Below are positions 25,150 to 35,207 of a DNA stretch of 64,000 nt, piece by piece (within the stretch, counting starts at the first letter, position 1; every line of letters begins with the position of its first letter). A model generated the notes under the pieces. That model ran no database searches and was not told the DNA's origin. It was given only the letters and a program-made list of their open reading frames with translations. The position numbers were made by a program, and so were the translations under genes. The stretch lies in contig FUZG01000003.1 of NCBI GenBank assembly GCA_900168235.1, positions 332,605 through 396,604 of the forward strand, in the 5' to 3' direction. This DNA is from Lachnospiraceae bacterium. Lineage in GTDB: Bacteria > Bacillota > Clostridia > Lachnospirales > Lachnospiraceae.

Positions 25150-26685
25150 TTAATTATTTTCCTTTTCAAGAGTCTTCCGGTCAAGCTTTCCATTCGGAAG
25201 CTGCGGCAGTGTCTCTACTTTATTTACGACCGTCGGTATCATGTACGGCGGCAGCTTTGAGTCAAGTGCACGCATAAGATCCTTTTCTGACAATGATCCT
25301 ATATAATACAGCACAAGTGCATCCTTATTTTTATTATGGACACAGCAGCATGCATCTATATCATCCAGCGAATCTACAGCGTTCTCTATCTCGCCAAGCT
25401 CGATACGTTTTCCCATATGCTTGACCTGATAGTCCATTCTTCCCGAGAATACGAGATTTCCATCCTCATCCCAGAAAGCAAGGTCTCCCGTATGGTACAT
25501 TTTTTCGCCATATCCAAGCTCTGACGGAAGATCGGTAAATGCCATTTCCGTCTTTTCAGGATTATTATAATATCCTGCAGCAAGGCAAGTTCCGTAAACG
25601 CAAATCTCACCTTTTCTCGATCTATCCGACTGCGGAATGATCTCTTCACCATCAACAAGTATCATTCCGGTGTTTCTATAGGGCTTTCCAATAGGAATCA
25701 GCCCGTCATAATTTCTCTTATTATCTACTTTATAATAACTGCATGATCCGGTTATCTCAGACGGTCCATAGAACTGCCAGTAATCAATATCCGGATAAAA
25801 TCCCTTCCAGTATTCAAAAACCGGAAGCTGCATGGATTCACCTGAAAAACAGAGAGTTCTTATCGAATCAGGTCTTAACTTTCCAAGTGATTTAAACTGG
25901 GCAATTATACGGTAAACCGTGGGAACCCACATGCAGTAAGTTATCTTCTTTTCATCTATATACTGAAGAAGTTTTAACGGAAAAGAAAAGCACTTTGCCG
26001 GTATGATGCAAAGCTCCGCCCCTGACGCCAGCGTCATGTATAAATCCTTAAGGGACATGTCTGAGTAAAAAGGTGCCTGATTACCGCATACATCATCTCC
26101 ACGCATGCCAACTTCATCCATGAAGCTGCTGATATAATCCATTACGCTTCTATGACGGACAGCAACGCCCTTTGGCACACCGGTAGATCCGGAGGTAAAA
26201 ATAATGTACATAAGACTGCTGTCCATAATAGAATTGACAGCAGCATGAATCTCAGGTGATTCTGCCTTTCCAACAGCTTTTCCGATCAAATCCTCGTAAA
26301 CAAGATATTCACCGCTGTACCCTGATTTCAACAGCTTTTTTTCATCTTTTCTATTTGTAAGGATCCTGTATTCCTGAAGTGTTTCAAGGATACTGTTCAG
26401 TCTCTCAACAGGAGTGCTGACATCGACCGGAACATAAAAAGAACCGCTGTAAAGCGTTCCATAAATACTTACGACATGGCTTATAGATCTGTCCATAAAA
26501 ATGACAACAGGTACTTTTTTCCCTGACGGATCAGATGTGCTTATAAGTGAATAAGCCAGCTCTCGGGATCTGTTCCTGAGCTCAAGCCAGGTTATGCTTT
26601 CGCTCTCTTCCGAAACAGCGGTTTTATCAGGAATATTTAAATAATTTTCCTCTAAATAATCAATAACAGATACTTTTCTACTCAT
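25150..26685 (-). CDS. Amino-acid adenylation (A-domain, DltA-like) enzyme
   Basis: 511 residues from ATG 26685 (a TTG five codons upstream is open). ANL superfamily motifs: MYIIFTSGSTGVPKGVAV (A3 P-loop), FYGPSEITGSC (A5), YHTGDLAFWDEDG (A7), FSGRMDYQVKHMGKRIELGE (A8) and LPNGKLDRK with the catalytic Lys (A10). It would activate an amino or other carboxylic acid and load it on the carrier protein. Size and lack of fused domains match free-standing DltA-like ligases. The substrate is not predictable by eye. Confidence 0.88.
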   Translation of the reverse strand: MSRKVSVIDYLEENYLNIPDKTAVSEESESITWLELRNRSRELAYSLISTSDPSGKKVPVVIFMDRSISHVVSIYGTLYSGSFYVPVDVSTPVERLNSILETLQEYRILTNRKDEKKLLKSGYSGEYLVYEDLIGKAVGKAESPEIHAAVNSIMDSSLMYIIFTSGSTGVPKGVAVRHRSVMDYISSFMDEVGMRGDDVCGNQAPFYSDMSLKDLYMTLASGAELCIIPAKCFSFPLKLLQYIDEKKITYCMWVPTVYRIIAQFKSLGKLRPDSIRTLCFSGESMQLPVFEYWKGFYPDIDYWQFYGPSEITGSCSYYKVDNKRNYDGLIPIGKPYRNTGMILVDGEEIIPQSDRSRKGEICVYGTCLAAGYYNNPEKTEMAFTDLPSELGYGEKMYHTGDLAFWDEDGNLVFSGRMDYQVKHMGKRIELGEIENAVDSLDDIDACCCVHNKNKDALVLYYIGSLSEKDLMRALDSKLPPYMIPTVVNKVETLPQLPNGKLDRKTLEKENN

Positions 26686-26703
26686 GTCAAAATTCTTCAA
26701 AAA

Positions 26704-26775
26704 CCCATATTAATATGGGAAACAAGTAATATGCAAACCTTTCCTATATTATCAATTTACAATCTTCATTGTCAA
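26704..26775 (-). promoter_or_regulatory. Promoter and palindrome upstream of the adenylation gene
   Basis: TTGACA (26770-26775), 18 bp, TAATAT (26746-26751) on the minus strand. Between promoter and ORF is a perfect 16-bp palindrome CCCATATTAATATGGG (26704-26719) followed by TTTTTG. It may be an operator or a weak attenuator. Confidence 0.65.
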
Positions 26776-26988
26776 GTTGGGTCCAAGTCGCATTTCCACA
26801 CCTTCACTTAACCACTACCCGCGGAAGATGGGGGCGCTGGACGTCCAGTGGACGTCCGCTTAGCGCCGATCTCAGGGGACTTTATGTCCCCTGAGATCGG
26901 AACCCGTCGCCGCAGGCGACTGGGGGCAAGTCGCACTTCCTCGCGAACGAAAAAGAGCAGATGCTTTCGCATCTGCTCTTTTTGTTCG
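26776..26988 (+). repeat. Palindromic mosaic downstream of tRNA-Leu copy 3
   Basis: Same layout as at copy 1: a tRNA 3'-end-like pair (26776-26832); a nested hairpin GGCGCT/AGCGCC (26833-26838 / 26862-26867) holding GGACGTCC agt GGACGTCC (26839-26857); hairpin A, a perfect 14-bp stem (26867-26880 / 26886-26899, loop TTTAT); hairpin B GTCGCC gca GGCGAC (26906-26920); the inverted tRNA tail; and the AGAGCAGATGC terminator (about 26952-26985). Confidence 0.75.
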
Positions 26989-27072
26989 TGCGGAAGATGG
27001 GACTTGAACCCACACAACGTTGCCGTCACAAGATCCTTAGTCTTGCTCGTCTGCCAATTCCGACACTTCCGC
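26989..27072 (-). tRNA. tRNA-Leu (AAG), copy 3
   Basis: 84 nt, identical to copies 1, 2 and 4. Anticodon AAG in loop CTAAGGA. Followed on the minus strand by the AGAGCAGATGC terminator. Confidence 0.95.
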
Positions 27073-27116
27073 GTTTCTATTGTTTCGCCCGACGCTAGTG
27101 CGCCGCAACGAAATGT

Positions 27117-27146
27117 ATGATACTACAGATTGTATTTATATGTCAA
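27117..27146 (-). promoter_or_regulatory. Promoter of tRNA-Leu copy 3
   Basis: TTGACA (27141-27146), 18 bp, TATCAT (27117-27122). Upstream block shared with copies 1 and 2. Confidence 0.75.
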
Positions 27147-27225
27147 CAATCTTTTTTAACTTTTTTGAACTTTTTATTCCACACCATCAAACCAGGCAAT
27201 AAAGTACTCCGAAAAATAAGCCCAA

Positions 27226-27253
27226 GAGTATCAGGATTCTCATCCTAACACTC
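27226..27253 (-). terminator. Terminator of the MerR gene
   Basis: 12-bp stem with G-U pairs (27226-27237 / 27242-27253, AGGAT/ATCCT core), followed on the minus strand by TTGGGCTTATTTTT. Confidence 0.6.
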
Positions 27254-27334
27254 TCAGACTCACTTATTTTGCCCTGTTCCATTTTCTACTTTAAACTATA
27301 CACTTCTTTACGCCTGTTCTGAACAGATCGATCC

Positions 27335-28147
27335 TTATGATCTTTCCACAGGAAAGCATACTTCTGTAACATATTCATCCGGGTTCGATGTCATTGCCGG
27401 GCTCACATGATATATACAGAACATAGGCGAATCACTCATCTTATATCCGTTTGAATTTATCCATGAAAGCGCGGTTGCAGTCGCATCACTCAGTTGGTCA
27501 TAACTTCCCTTGACTATGCAGCTCGCCACCTCGATCTCAGGGAGTATCTTGAACTCAACCTGCTCCGTATCCTCATATTTTCCCTTGACCGTCATCCATG
27601 CAACTATTTCCACATTCTCTTCCTTGTACTCTTTATCAAGGAAATCACAACCAGCCCTACATGGATCCGCCGGCGTCATAGGCTTCCCATATTCTTTCAT
27701 TCTGTTCCATGCAAGCTGCTCATCCTCATAACGCGGAATTATCATATGAACTGTTGCTGCATATCTCTCCGGTATTGTCTTTACTGTAACATCATAACTC
27801 ATGTTTTGCCCCTTTCTCAGCCTCTTTCTGGCTGTATCCAGAAGCATCAGTTTATACTCCGTTTCCCTCGCCTGATCCGCCAGTTCTTTCTGTCTAGTGA
27901 TCAGATAATCATCAAATTTGTCCTTATCATCATATATCTCAAGGATACGAATAATGTCCGCTAAGGCAAATCCCATATCCTTAAGAGTCGTGATCCTGCC
28001 GATAATAAACAGCTGTTCCTCACGATAATAACGATATCCGCTGAAATCATCGATCTCTGCAGGTTTTAGGAGTCCAATATCATCATAGTGGCGGAGCATC
28101 CTAACGCTTACTCTGGATAGCTTTGAAAAATCTCCGATTTTTAACAT
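27335..28147 (-). CDS. MerR-family regulator with GyrI-like effector domain
   Basis: 270 residues. The N-terminal MerR winged helix (MLKIGDFSKLSRVSVRMLRH, then GLLKPAEIDDFSGYRYY) and dimerisation coil run to about 110. The C-terminal ~155 residues resemble the GyrI-like/BmrR-type small-molecule-binding domain. Such proteins sense hydrophobic cations or drugs and bend spaced promoters. It stands alone between tRNA-Leu copies 3 and 4. A MATE exporter lies beyond copy 4, a possible but unproven target. Confidence 0.88.
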   Translation of the reverse strand: MLKIGDFSKLSRVSVRMLRHYDDIGLLKPAEIDDFSGYRYYREEQLFIIGRITTLKDMGFALADIIRILEIYDDKDKFDDYLITRQKELADQARETEYKLMLLDTARKRLRKGQNMSYDVTVKTIPERYAATVHMIIPRYEDEQLAWNRMKEYGKPMTPADPCRAGCDFLDKEYKEENVEIVAWMTVKGKYEDTEQVEFKILPEIEVASCIVKGSYDQLSDATATALSWINSNGYKMSDSPMFCIYHVSPAMTSNPDEYVTEVCFPVERS

Positions 28148-28250
28148 TTATTTTCCTCCATGGACGTTTATTTCCTGAGCTCACCACTACTTTAAACTCT
28201 ACCATAATGTGAGAGTCAATACCTGTTTTTTATCTTTTTATTCAAAGAAA

Positions 28251-28421
28251 AAGGTCGTCTGTGAACACTCACAAACAACCTTTTCAATCGTGTCGAACCG
28301 ACCGAGGAGGACTTTATGTCCTCCGAGATCTGAACCCGTTTGCCGTAGGCAAACGGGTTCAAGTCGCACTTCCACGCGAACGAAAAAGAGCAGATGCTCT
28401 CGCATCTGCTCTTTTTGTTCG
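28251..28421 (+). repeat. Palindromic mosaic downstream of tRNA-Leu copy 4
   Basis: Contains a T-tailed hairpin (about 28255-28285) that can end minus-strand transcripts; the GAACCGACCGA block; hairpin A GGAGGAC tttat GTCCTCC (28306-28324); hairpin B, a perfect 13-bp stem with 3-nt loop (28332-28344 / 28348-28360); the inverted tRNA tail; and the AGAGCAGATGC terminator (about 28385-28418). Hairpin A and B arms differ from copies 1 and 3 yet stay fully paired. Confidence 0.75.
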
Positions 28422-28505
28422 TGCGGAAGATGGGACTTGAACCCACACAACGTTGCCGTCACAAGATCCTTAGTCTTGCTCGTCTGCCAATTCCGACACT
28501 TCCGC
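28422..28505 (-). tRNA. tRNA-Leu (AAG), copy 4
   Basis: 84 nt, identical to the other three copies. Its 5' flank is different from theirs while the 3' flank is shared, so this copy has its own promoter. Confidence 0.95.
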
Positions 28506-28549
28506 GTTTATTTATATTATCGAAACTCTTGTGTTTCGCAACGAATAAT

Positions 28550-28578
28550 ATATTATATCAGTCCCGTCATTCTGTCAA
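28550..28578 (-). promoter_or_regulatory. Promoter of tRNA-Leu copy 4
   Basis: TTGACA (28573-28578), 17 bp, TAATAT (28550-28555); an overlapping TATAAT would have a 15-bp spacer. Confidence 0.65.
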
Positions 28579-28596
28579 CTATTAAATCAAAAAAAT

Positions 28597-29970
28597 TCAA
28601 ACTTTTTCTAAAACAATATTTCTTTTCCTCACAGCGTAATGATAATAAATACAAAAAGCAATAGAGCACAGCACCCAAGAAGCCGGATAACACGCCATTA
28701 AAACATAAGTGCTATGTACAAAAGGCAAAATTCCCAACACCCAGAAAACACGCAGGACACAGACACCTATGCCGGTTATGATCATCGGCACTACAGAATC
28801 TCCCATTCCTCTCAAAGCTCCGGCATATATTTCCACAAACAGATACGTCACATATGTAGGAGTAAGGAACTTTATCATATCCGTTCCGATCGCGATCACA
28901 TCTGCATCCGACGTGAAAATAGTCAATGCCGTTCCTCCGAATACATATATCAAAAGGCTTAAGACGACCGTTGAGAGCGCTGTCATGCCGATACAGGCAT
29001 TAACTCCTCTCCTCACCCTGTCATTCTTACCTGCACCGTAATTCTGCCCTACAAACGTCATTATAGACGTTCCAAACGAATTTAATATCATCCAAAAAAT
29101 CAGATCCACTTTTTCATACGCCGTCCATGCAGCAACCGTATTCGTTCCAAAGCTATTAATAGAGGTCTGGACCAGCACATTTGAACTCGTATACATTAAA
29201 GACTGCATCCCGTTTGGAATACCTATGCGGATTATCTTTTTAAGAGTATCACCATGTATCCTGAGCTCAGACAGGCGCAAACGGCACGTATCATCCATAC
29301 GGCTAAGCGTTCCTAAGACCATTCCCGCACTGATCACCTGACACAGGACAGTAGCTAAAGCTGCTCCTGCGATACCCATTCCAAAAACGATAACAAACAG
29401 TATATCAAGTACGATATTTGCACCACAGGATATGATAAGGAAAAGCAGCGGTCTCTTCGTGTCTCCTGTAGCCCTTAGGATCGACGCTCCCATGTTATAC
29501 ACGAAGTTAGGTATCATACCAAGGAAGAATATACTCATATAGATTTTAGAGCTTATAAACACGTCTGACGGCGTTCCCATCATGCCAAGCATAAAAGGCG
29601 TCAAAAGACTTCCTGCAATAGTAACTCCAAATCCCGCAAGAATAGAAAAAAGCACTGCCGTATGAACAGCCTTCTTCACCTCGTCCATTCTTCTCGCACC
29701 ATAATACTGGGATACTATGACCGCTGCTCCATTGGAAACACCTATGAAAAAATTCAGAAAAACGGCAACGATGATACCCGTAGATCCACCAACAGCAGAC
29801 AGTGCTACTTTTCCAAGCGTACGGCCCACTATGACTGCATCCACCGTATTATACAGCTGTTGAAAAAACGAACCAAACAACAGCGGAAAGAAAAACGTCA
29901 GAAGCTGATTTGATATCTTTCCTTCTGTAAGGGACAAATTTTTGTCTTTTTTAGCCACAACCGCAGACAT
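28597..29970 (-). CDS. MATE-family multidrug/metabolite exporter
   Basis: 457 residues with 12 predicted TM segments and the MATE pattern FFPLLFGSFFQQLYNTVDAV and VGRTLGKVALSAVG near the N-terminus. It exports organic cations or toxins using Na+ or H+. The frame opens at 29988, but GGAGG lies inside that extension 8 bp before ATG 29970, so 29970 is the start. Substrate not predictable. Confidence 0.9.
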   Translation of the reverse strand: MSAVVAKKDKNLSLTEGKISNQLLTFFFPLLFGSFFQQLYNTVDAVIVGRTLGKVALSAVGGSTGIIVAVFLNFFIGVSNGAAVIVSQYYGARRMDEVKKAVHTAVLFSILAGFGVTIAGSLLTPFMLGMMGTPSDVFISSKIYMSIFFLGMIPNFVYNMGASILRATGDTKRPLLFLIISCGANIVLDILFVIVFGMGIAGAALATVLCQVISAGMVLGTLSRMDDTCRLRLSELRIHGDTLKKIIRIGIPNGMQSLMYTSSNVLVQTSINSFGTNTVAAWTAYEKVDLIFWMILNSFGTSIMTFVGQNYGAGKNDRVRRGVNACIGMTALSTVVLSLLIYVFGGTALTIFTSDADVIAIGTDMIKFLTPTYVTYLFVEIYAGALRGMGDSVVPMIITGIGVCVLRVFWVLGILPFVHSTYVLMACYPASWVLCSIAFCIYYHYAVRKRNIVLEKV

Positions 29971-30002
29971 CTGAAAACCTCCGCACATAAAGAAACATAC
30001 TC

Positions 30003-30057
30003 AAAAAGGACTGCTGAACCGAATGATCTATAATATCATTCGGAACAACAGTCCTCT
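30003..30057 (-). terminator. gdhA terminator
   Basis: Long two-part hairpin: outer AGGACTG/CAGTCCT and inner CCGAATGAT/ATCATTCGG, followed on the minus strand by TTTTTGAG. It lies between gdhA and the MATE gene. Confidence 0.8.
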
Positions 30058-30107
30058 TTTCTGAGATGTAACTATATCACTATCTCATATTCAATTCAAG
30101 AATTAAT

Positions 30108-31568
<1,461 letters not shown>

Positions 31569-31627
31569 TCACCGTAAAAAACTCAAGCACTTTTTTGAAT
31601 TAAATTGTTAAATTACGAAAGTGTAAA

Positions 31628-31661
31628 GAAGATCCGCAATGCAAAAGCACTGCGGATCTTC
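31628..31661 (-). terminator. Terminator of the SH3-domain gene
   Basis: 11-bp perfect stem GAAGATCCGCA / TGCGGATCTTC (31628-31638 / 31651-31661), with TTTACACTTT after it on the minus strand. Confidence 0.8.
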
Positions 31662-31678
31662 AAAATCACATATCACTA

Positions 31679-32932
31679 TCAATTCTTTGTGCAGTAATCA
31701 CTCTTAATGTAAGCAGTCTTACCATCATAGCTGATCTTGTACCAACCGCTTTCCTCACCAAGGAGATCATATGTAGCTCCCTTATAAGCACTTCCGATCT
31801 TCTCACCCTCAGTGCTTGCCGAAGCTCTTACAGATACTGCCTCATTTACTGTGATCTTCTTTGAAGATGAAGATGTTGTTGTTTCCTGCTTAGGCTGCTC
31901 TGTTGTAGTTGCTTCTGCTGCAGGAGCTTCCTCTTCCTTCTTTTCAGCATTCTGAACTTCACCGCCTTCTACAGTGTCGCCCTCTGCTGTTGTAAGGAAC
32001 TCAGACTTGATATATGCCTCTCCATCCTTGTACTGGATCTTACTCCATTCACCATCATCACTGAGACGTACAAATGTATCGCCTGCGGATGCCTGACCAA
32101 TAACTGAGCTGTCATCCTGATTCGTTGCGTTACGGATTCTTACAGCATCTGTTGTTCTAACACGAACCTGTGCACCATCATTATCTGAAGAATCATCGGA
32201 AGATGAAGCCTCTGCAGAATCATCACCGCTCTTAGCTGCTGCTGCATCAGATTTAGTCTGGAGTGATGACATGAATGCTGCAAGTGTCGGATCTGAGTCT
32301 GTATTTGTCTGATAAAGCTTATCAACCTGTGCCAGAAGATCCTGTACATCATCCTGATTTGCGATCGCCTTGATGTAATCCTTCATATTCTGAGGAAGAG
32401 AACTGATATCCTTCATATAAAGAGTTCCATCATCATTTGTGCATACATAGAATGTTGAAAGTCCCGGAGCAACAGTATCGATATTCTTAAACTTGATCTC
32501 GTAATATACAAAAACGATATAAGAATTTTTCTCAGGACCGGGCTTAGTATAGCAGGATCTCTCTCTGTATTCTTCTGTGTAGCCTGCCTTTACTTCGACC
32601 TTGGCACGATCTTCTTCATCAAGGGTCATTCCCATTTTAGACATCGTGTCAACATCGCCCTCTGCAACAGCCTGATAATATGCAGTAAAGAACGAATTAA
32701 CGTTTTCGTATGCATTCTGCTCAAGCTTTGCATCCTGCGGAACTTCTATCGGTTCCGTTCCCATCGCTTCCGTCGACGCTTCCGTCGCATTCGCTCCTGA
32801 TGTCACATTTTTCTTACTTCCTCTGAACGCCAGAAGAACTATAACTAATACTATAAACAGTACACCTACTGCAAAATACTGATAATGCTCGATAACGAAA
32901 TTCTTATAATCTTTGATATCCTGGTTTTTCAT
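31679..32932 (-). CDS. Membrane-anchored protein with two bacterial SH3 domains
   Basis: 417 residues. TM segment at about 20-38 (YFAVGVLFIVLVIVLLAF), a ~180-residue extracellular region resembling a nuclear-transport-factor-like fold (NVNSFFTAYYQAVAEGDVDT), Ser/Asp- and Glu/Thr-rich linkers, and two SH3b repeats (about 260-315 and 360-416), each ending in SEFL or SDYC-like strands. SH3b domains bind peptidoglycan, so it probably sits in the wall. Single gene with its own terminator. Function otherwise unknown. Confidence 0.8.
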   Translation of the reverse strand: MKNQDIKDYKNFVIEHYQYFAVGVLFIVLVIVLLAFRGSKKNVTSGANATEASTEAMGTEPIEVPQDAKLEQNAYENVNSFFTAYYQAVAEGDVDTMSKMGMTLDEEDRAKVEVKAGYTEEYRERSCYTKPGPEKNSYIVFVYYEIKFKNIDTVAPGLSTFYVCTNDDGTLYMKDISSLPQNMKDYIKAIANQDDVQDLLAQVDKLYQTNTDSDPTLAAFMSSLQTKSDAAAAKSGDDSAEASSSDDSSDNDGAQVRVRTTDAVRIRNATNQDDSSVIGQASAGDTFVRLSDDGEWSKIQYKDGEAYIKSEFLTTAEGDTVEGGEVQNAEKKEEEAPAAEATTTEQPKQETTTSSSSKKITVNEAVSVRASASTEGEKIGSAYKGATYDLLGEESGWYKISYDGKTAYIKSDYCTKN

Positions 32933-33069
32933 TGACTCTCTTTTCCTTTTCCAACACTGATGTTAAAGCATAAGAAATGGCATGCCGCTCTTCTAAAACT
33001 CGCCAGTCATACGAAACTGATCTGCAGCATACCTGTATATTCCCCCGAAATTGGTTTTTCTCCTGACAG

Positions 33070-33143
33070 TGCGTTTGGAGGGATTCGAACCCTTGACACC
33101 AGGCGTCGGAGGCCTGTGCTCTATCCAGCTGAGCTACAAACGC
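33070..33143 (-). tRNA. tRNA-Arg (CCG)
   Basis: 74 nt. Acceptor GCGTTTG/CAAACGC, discriminator A. Anticodon stem CAGGC/GCCTG with loop CTCCGAC gives CCG. D arm AGCTCAGCTGGATAGAGCA and T loop GGTTCGAATC are standard. CCA not encoded. Confidence 0.95.
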
Positions 33144-33301
33144 ATGTACTCAGGTGGATACAATCCCGTCTGACGTACTTGAGTATAATACCATAATCCT
33201 TTTGTTTTAGCAACGGAATTGTTACGAAAATATTACATTTTTTCAAGTACCCAAGCGCAAGATCTATCCACCTCTTATGCTGTAGAAAACCTGCCTGTAA
33301 C

Positions 33302-34252
33302 TTAGCCTGCTATCGTTATTTCATCGTCTTCACGGCTATAGTAATACACGTCATCCGATAGAAAATCTTCTTTGTCCAAAACAGATTCGTTAACACTTTT
33401 TACCATGGATCTTAACTCCGAAACATTAACATCTCCTGAGATAGGCAGAAGTATCAGCTCATGCACAGAAGAAGGCAGGATATATAAGTCACTTTCCTTA
33501 TTTTCTGCAAATTCTCGGAGCAATCCTGTCATAATAACTGCTGCCGCCCCGAAATTTCCGCTCCGGTTTGTGAGAACGTACATAGGAAGTACCTTCTCCG
33601 ACATACCTGTCTCCTCTCCTATGCTGCATCCGAGGCTCTCCATAAACTCATACAGATATCTGATCCGCGGCTCCATAATAGATTCCATGTTATTTTCTGC
33701 GTCTTTACGAAGCTCATCTTCTGAAATACCCCATTTTTCCAGATGCTCATTTCTTACTGTGATACTAGCAAATCCATTCTTATCACCAACACGCACCGTA
33801 TATATTACTGCAAGGTTCAAAAAATCACGGTGCGGCACACAACCCAGAAATTCCCTATTCTTTTCTCTATTTATCAATCTGACCCCAAGATTCATCCTGA
33901 CTTTTTCATAATCAAGAAATTTTTCCAACTCGAAATTCCCCGGTGTACGATTATTGCTGTAAACTCTCAGAACCTCATTTGCTATTTCCTGAACACCGCG
34001 TACTCCTTTCAAATATTCCTCATAAAATACTTCCAGATAAATAGTCGGGGCAACGGCACTATTATTTTCTGATATCGAGACTCCATATAACTTTACAGCA
34101 TTATTTTTTATAACCTGCCTTTCCTCAACACGAAATTCCGGACCGCAGATATCGCTCAGTATCCCGATCACACAGTCGCGAAATCCTTCAAAATCCAGCT
34201 TATCCGCATCCGAATAAAATTCATTACAGTGATTTACTTTTGTATCGTCCAT
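33302..34252 (-). CDS. DUF5688 family protein
   Basis: 316 residues, soluble. The pattern of a short acidic N-terminus, VYGVSI-type strand, PTIYLEVFYEEYLKG, NFELEKFLDYEKVRMNLGVR and NREFLGCVPHRDFLNLAVIY fits DUF5688, a family common in Lachnospiraceae with no known function. GGAG lies 9 bp before ATG 34252. Single gene. The 316 bp on its upstream side hold the efp terminator and nothing else recognised. Confidence 0.75.
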   Translation of the reverse strand: MDDTKVNHCNEFYSDADKLDFEGFRDCVIGILSDICGPEFRVEERQVIKNNAVKLYGVSISENNSAVAPTIYLEVFYEEYLKGVRGVQEIANEVLRVYSNNRTPGNFELEKFLDYEKVRMNLGVRLINREKNREFLGCVPHRDFLNLAVIYTVRVGDKNGFASITVRNEHLEKWGISEDELRKDAENNMESIMEPRIRYLYEFMESLGCSIGEETGMSEKVLPMYVLTNRSGNFGAAAVIMTGLLREFAENKESDLYILPSSVHELILLPISGDVNVSELRSMVKSVNESVLDKEDFLSDDVYYYSREDDEITIAG

Positions 34253-34506
34253 AAATTAACTCCTTTTCGGGCACAATACACCAATACGCACATTAGCCCG
34301 TGACAAATGAATAAAAAATTGAATTTTGATTAGGAAATGATCTGCAGAGGAAAAACTGCAAGGCAAAAAGACGTACCTTGTAAAAACAACGTACAAAATA
34401 TCATCAAAAAAGATTTTTCAAGAAATAAAATACGAAACGTATAAAATGATTCCCTTAAACGGGATAAGAAAAAATTAGATAACCCGAACAATATCGGAAA
34501 AGATAT

Positions 34507-34533
34507 CCGAGCAGACATATTCTATCTGCTCGG
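34507..34533 (-). terminator. efp terminator
   Basis: 9-bp stem CCGAGCAGA / TCTGCTCGG (34507-34515 / 34525-34533), followed on the minus strand by ATATCTTTTCC. Confidence 0.8.
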
Positions 34534-34568
34534 ATGAAAGATTTCTAAACTATCAAGACAGAAATCAA

Positions 34569-35126
34569 TTAAACACGAGAAAGATACTCGCCTGTACGTG
34601 TATCGATCTTGATCTTATCGCCCTGATTTACGAAAAGCGGTACGCTAACCTGAGCACCTGTCTCAACTGTAGCCGGCTTGCTGGCACCTGTAGCTGTGTC
34701 ACCCTTGAATCCAGGCTCAGTCTCAGTGATCTCAAGCTCAACAAAAAGAGGCGGCTCAACTGCAAATACAGAACCATTATAGGAGTTGATCTTGCAGTTC
34801 TCATTCTCCTTAACAAACTTCATTGCATCGCCAACAACATCCTTTGCAATAGAGATCTGCTCGTAAGACTCAGGATCCATGAAGTTGTAAAGATCACCGT
34901 CGCTGTAAAGATACTGCATATCTCTACGATCGATGTGAGCTGTCGGGAACTTTTCCGTAGGGCGGAAGGTCTTCTCAACAACACCACCGTTGATGATGTT
35001 CTTCAGCTTTGTTCTTACGAAAGCGGCACCCTTACCAGGCTTAACATGCTGAAACTCAATAATCTGAAATACGTTGCCTTCGATCTCAACGGTCAGGCCA
35101 TTCCGAAAATCACCTGCAGAAACCAT
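34569..35126 (-). CDS. efp: Elongation factor P
   Basis: 185 residues, three beta-barrel domains. Rescues ribosomes stalled at polyproline. The modification loop reads [17 protein letters not shown], with Lys at the tip; domain III ends with [22 protein letters not shown] lies 9 bp before ATG 35126. No epmA/B or ymfI-type modification gene is nearby. Confidence 0.98.
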   Translation of the reverse strand: MVSAGDFRNGLTVEIEGNVFQIIEFQHVKPGKGAAFVRTKLKNIINGGVVEKTFRPTEKFPTAHIDRRDMQYLYSDGDLYNFMDPESYEQISIAKDVVGDAMKFVKENENCKINSYNGSVFAVEPPLFVELEITETEPGFKGDTATGASKPATVETGAQVSVPLFVNQGDKIKIDTRTGEYLSRV

Positions 35127-35207
35127 AAAAATAATCCTCCTATTAGAACAATCCAGTCAAAATACTAAGACATTTTACACTAGAAATACAATCTTTTCAA
35201 CTCATTT

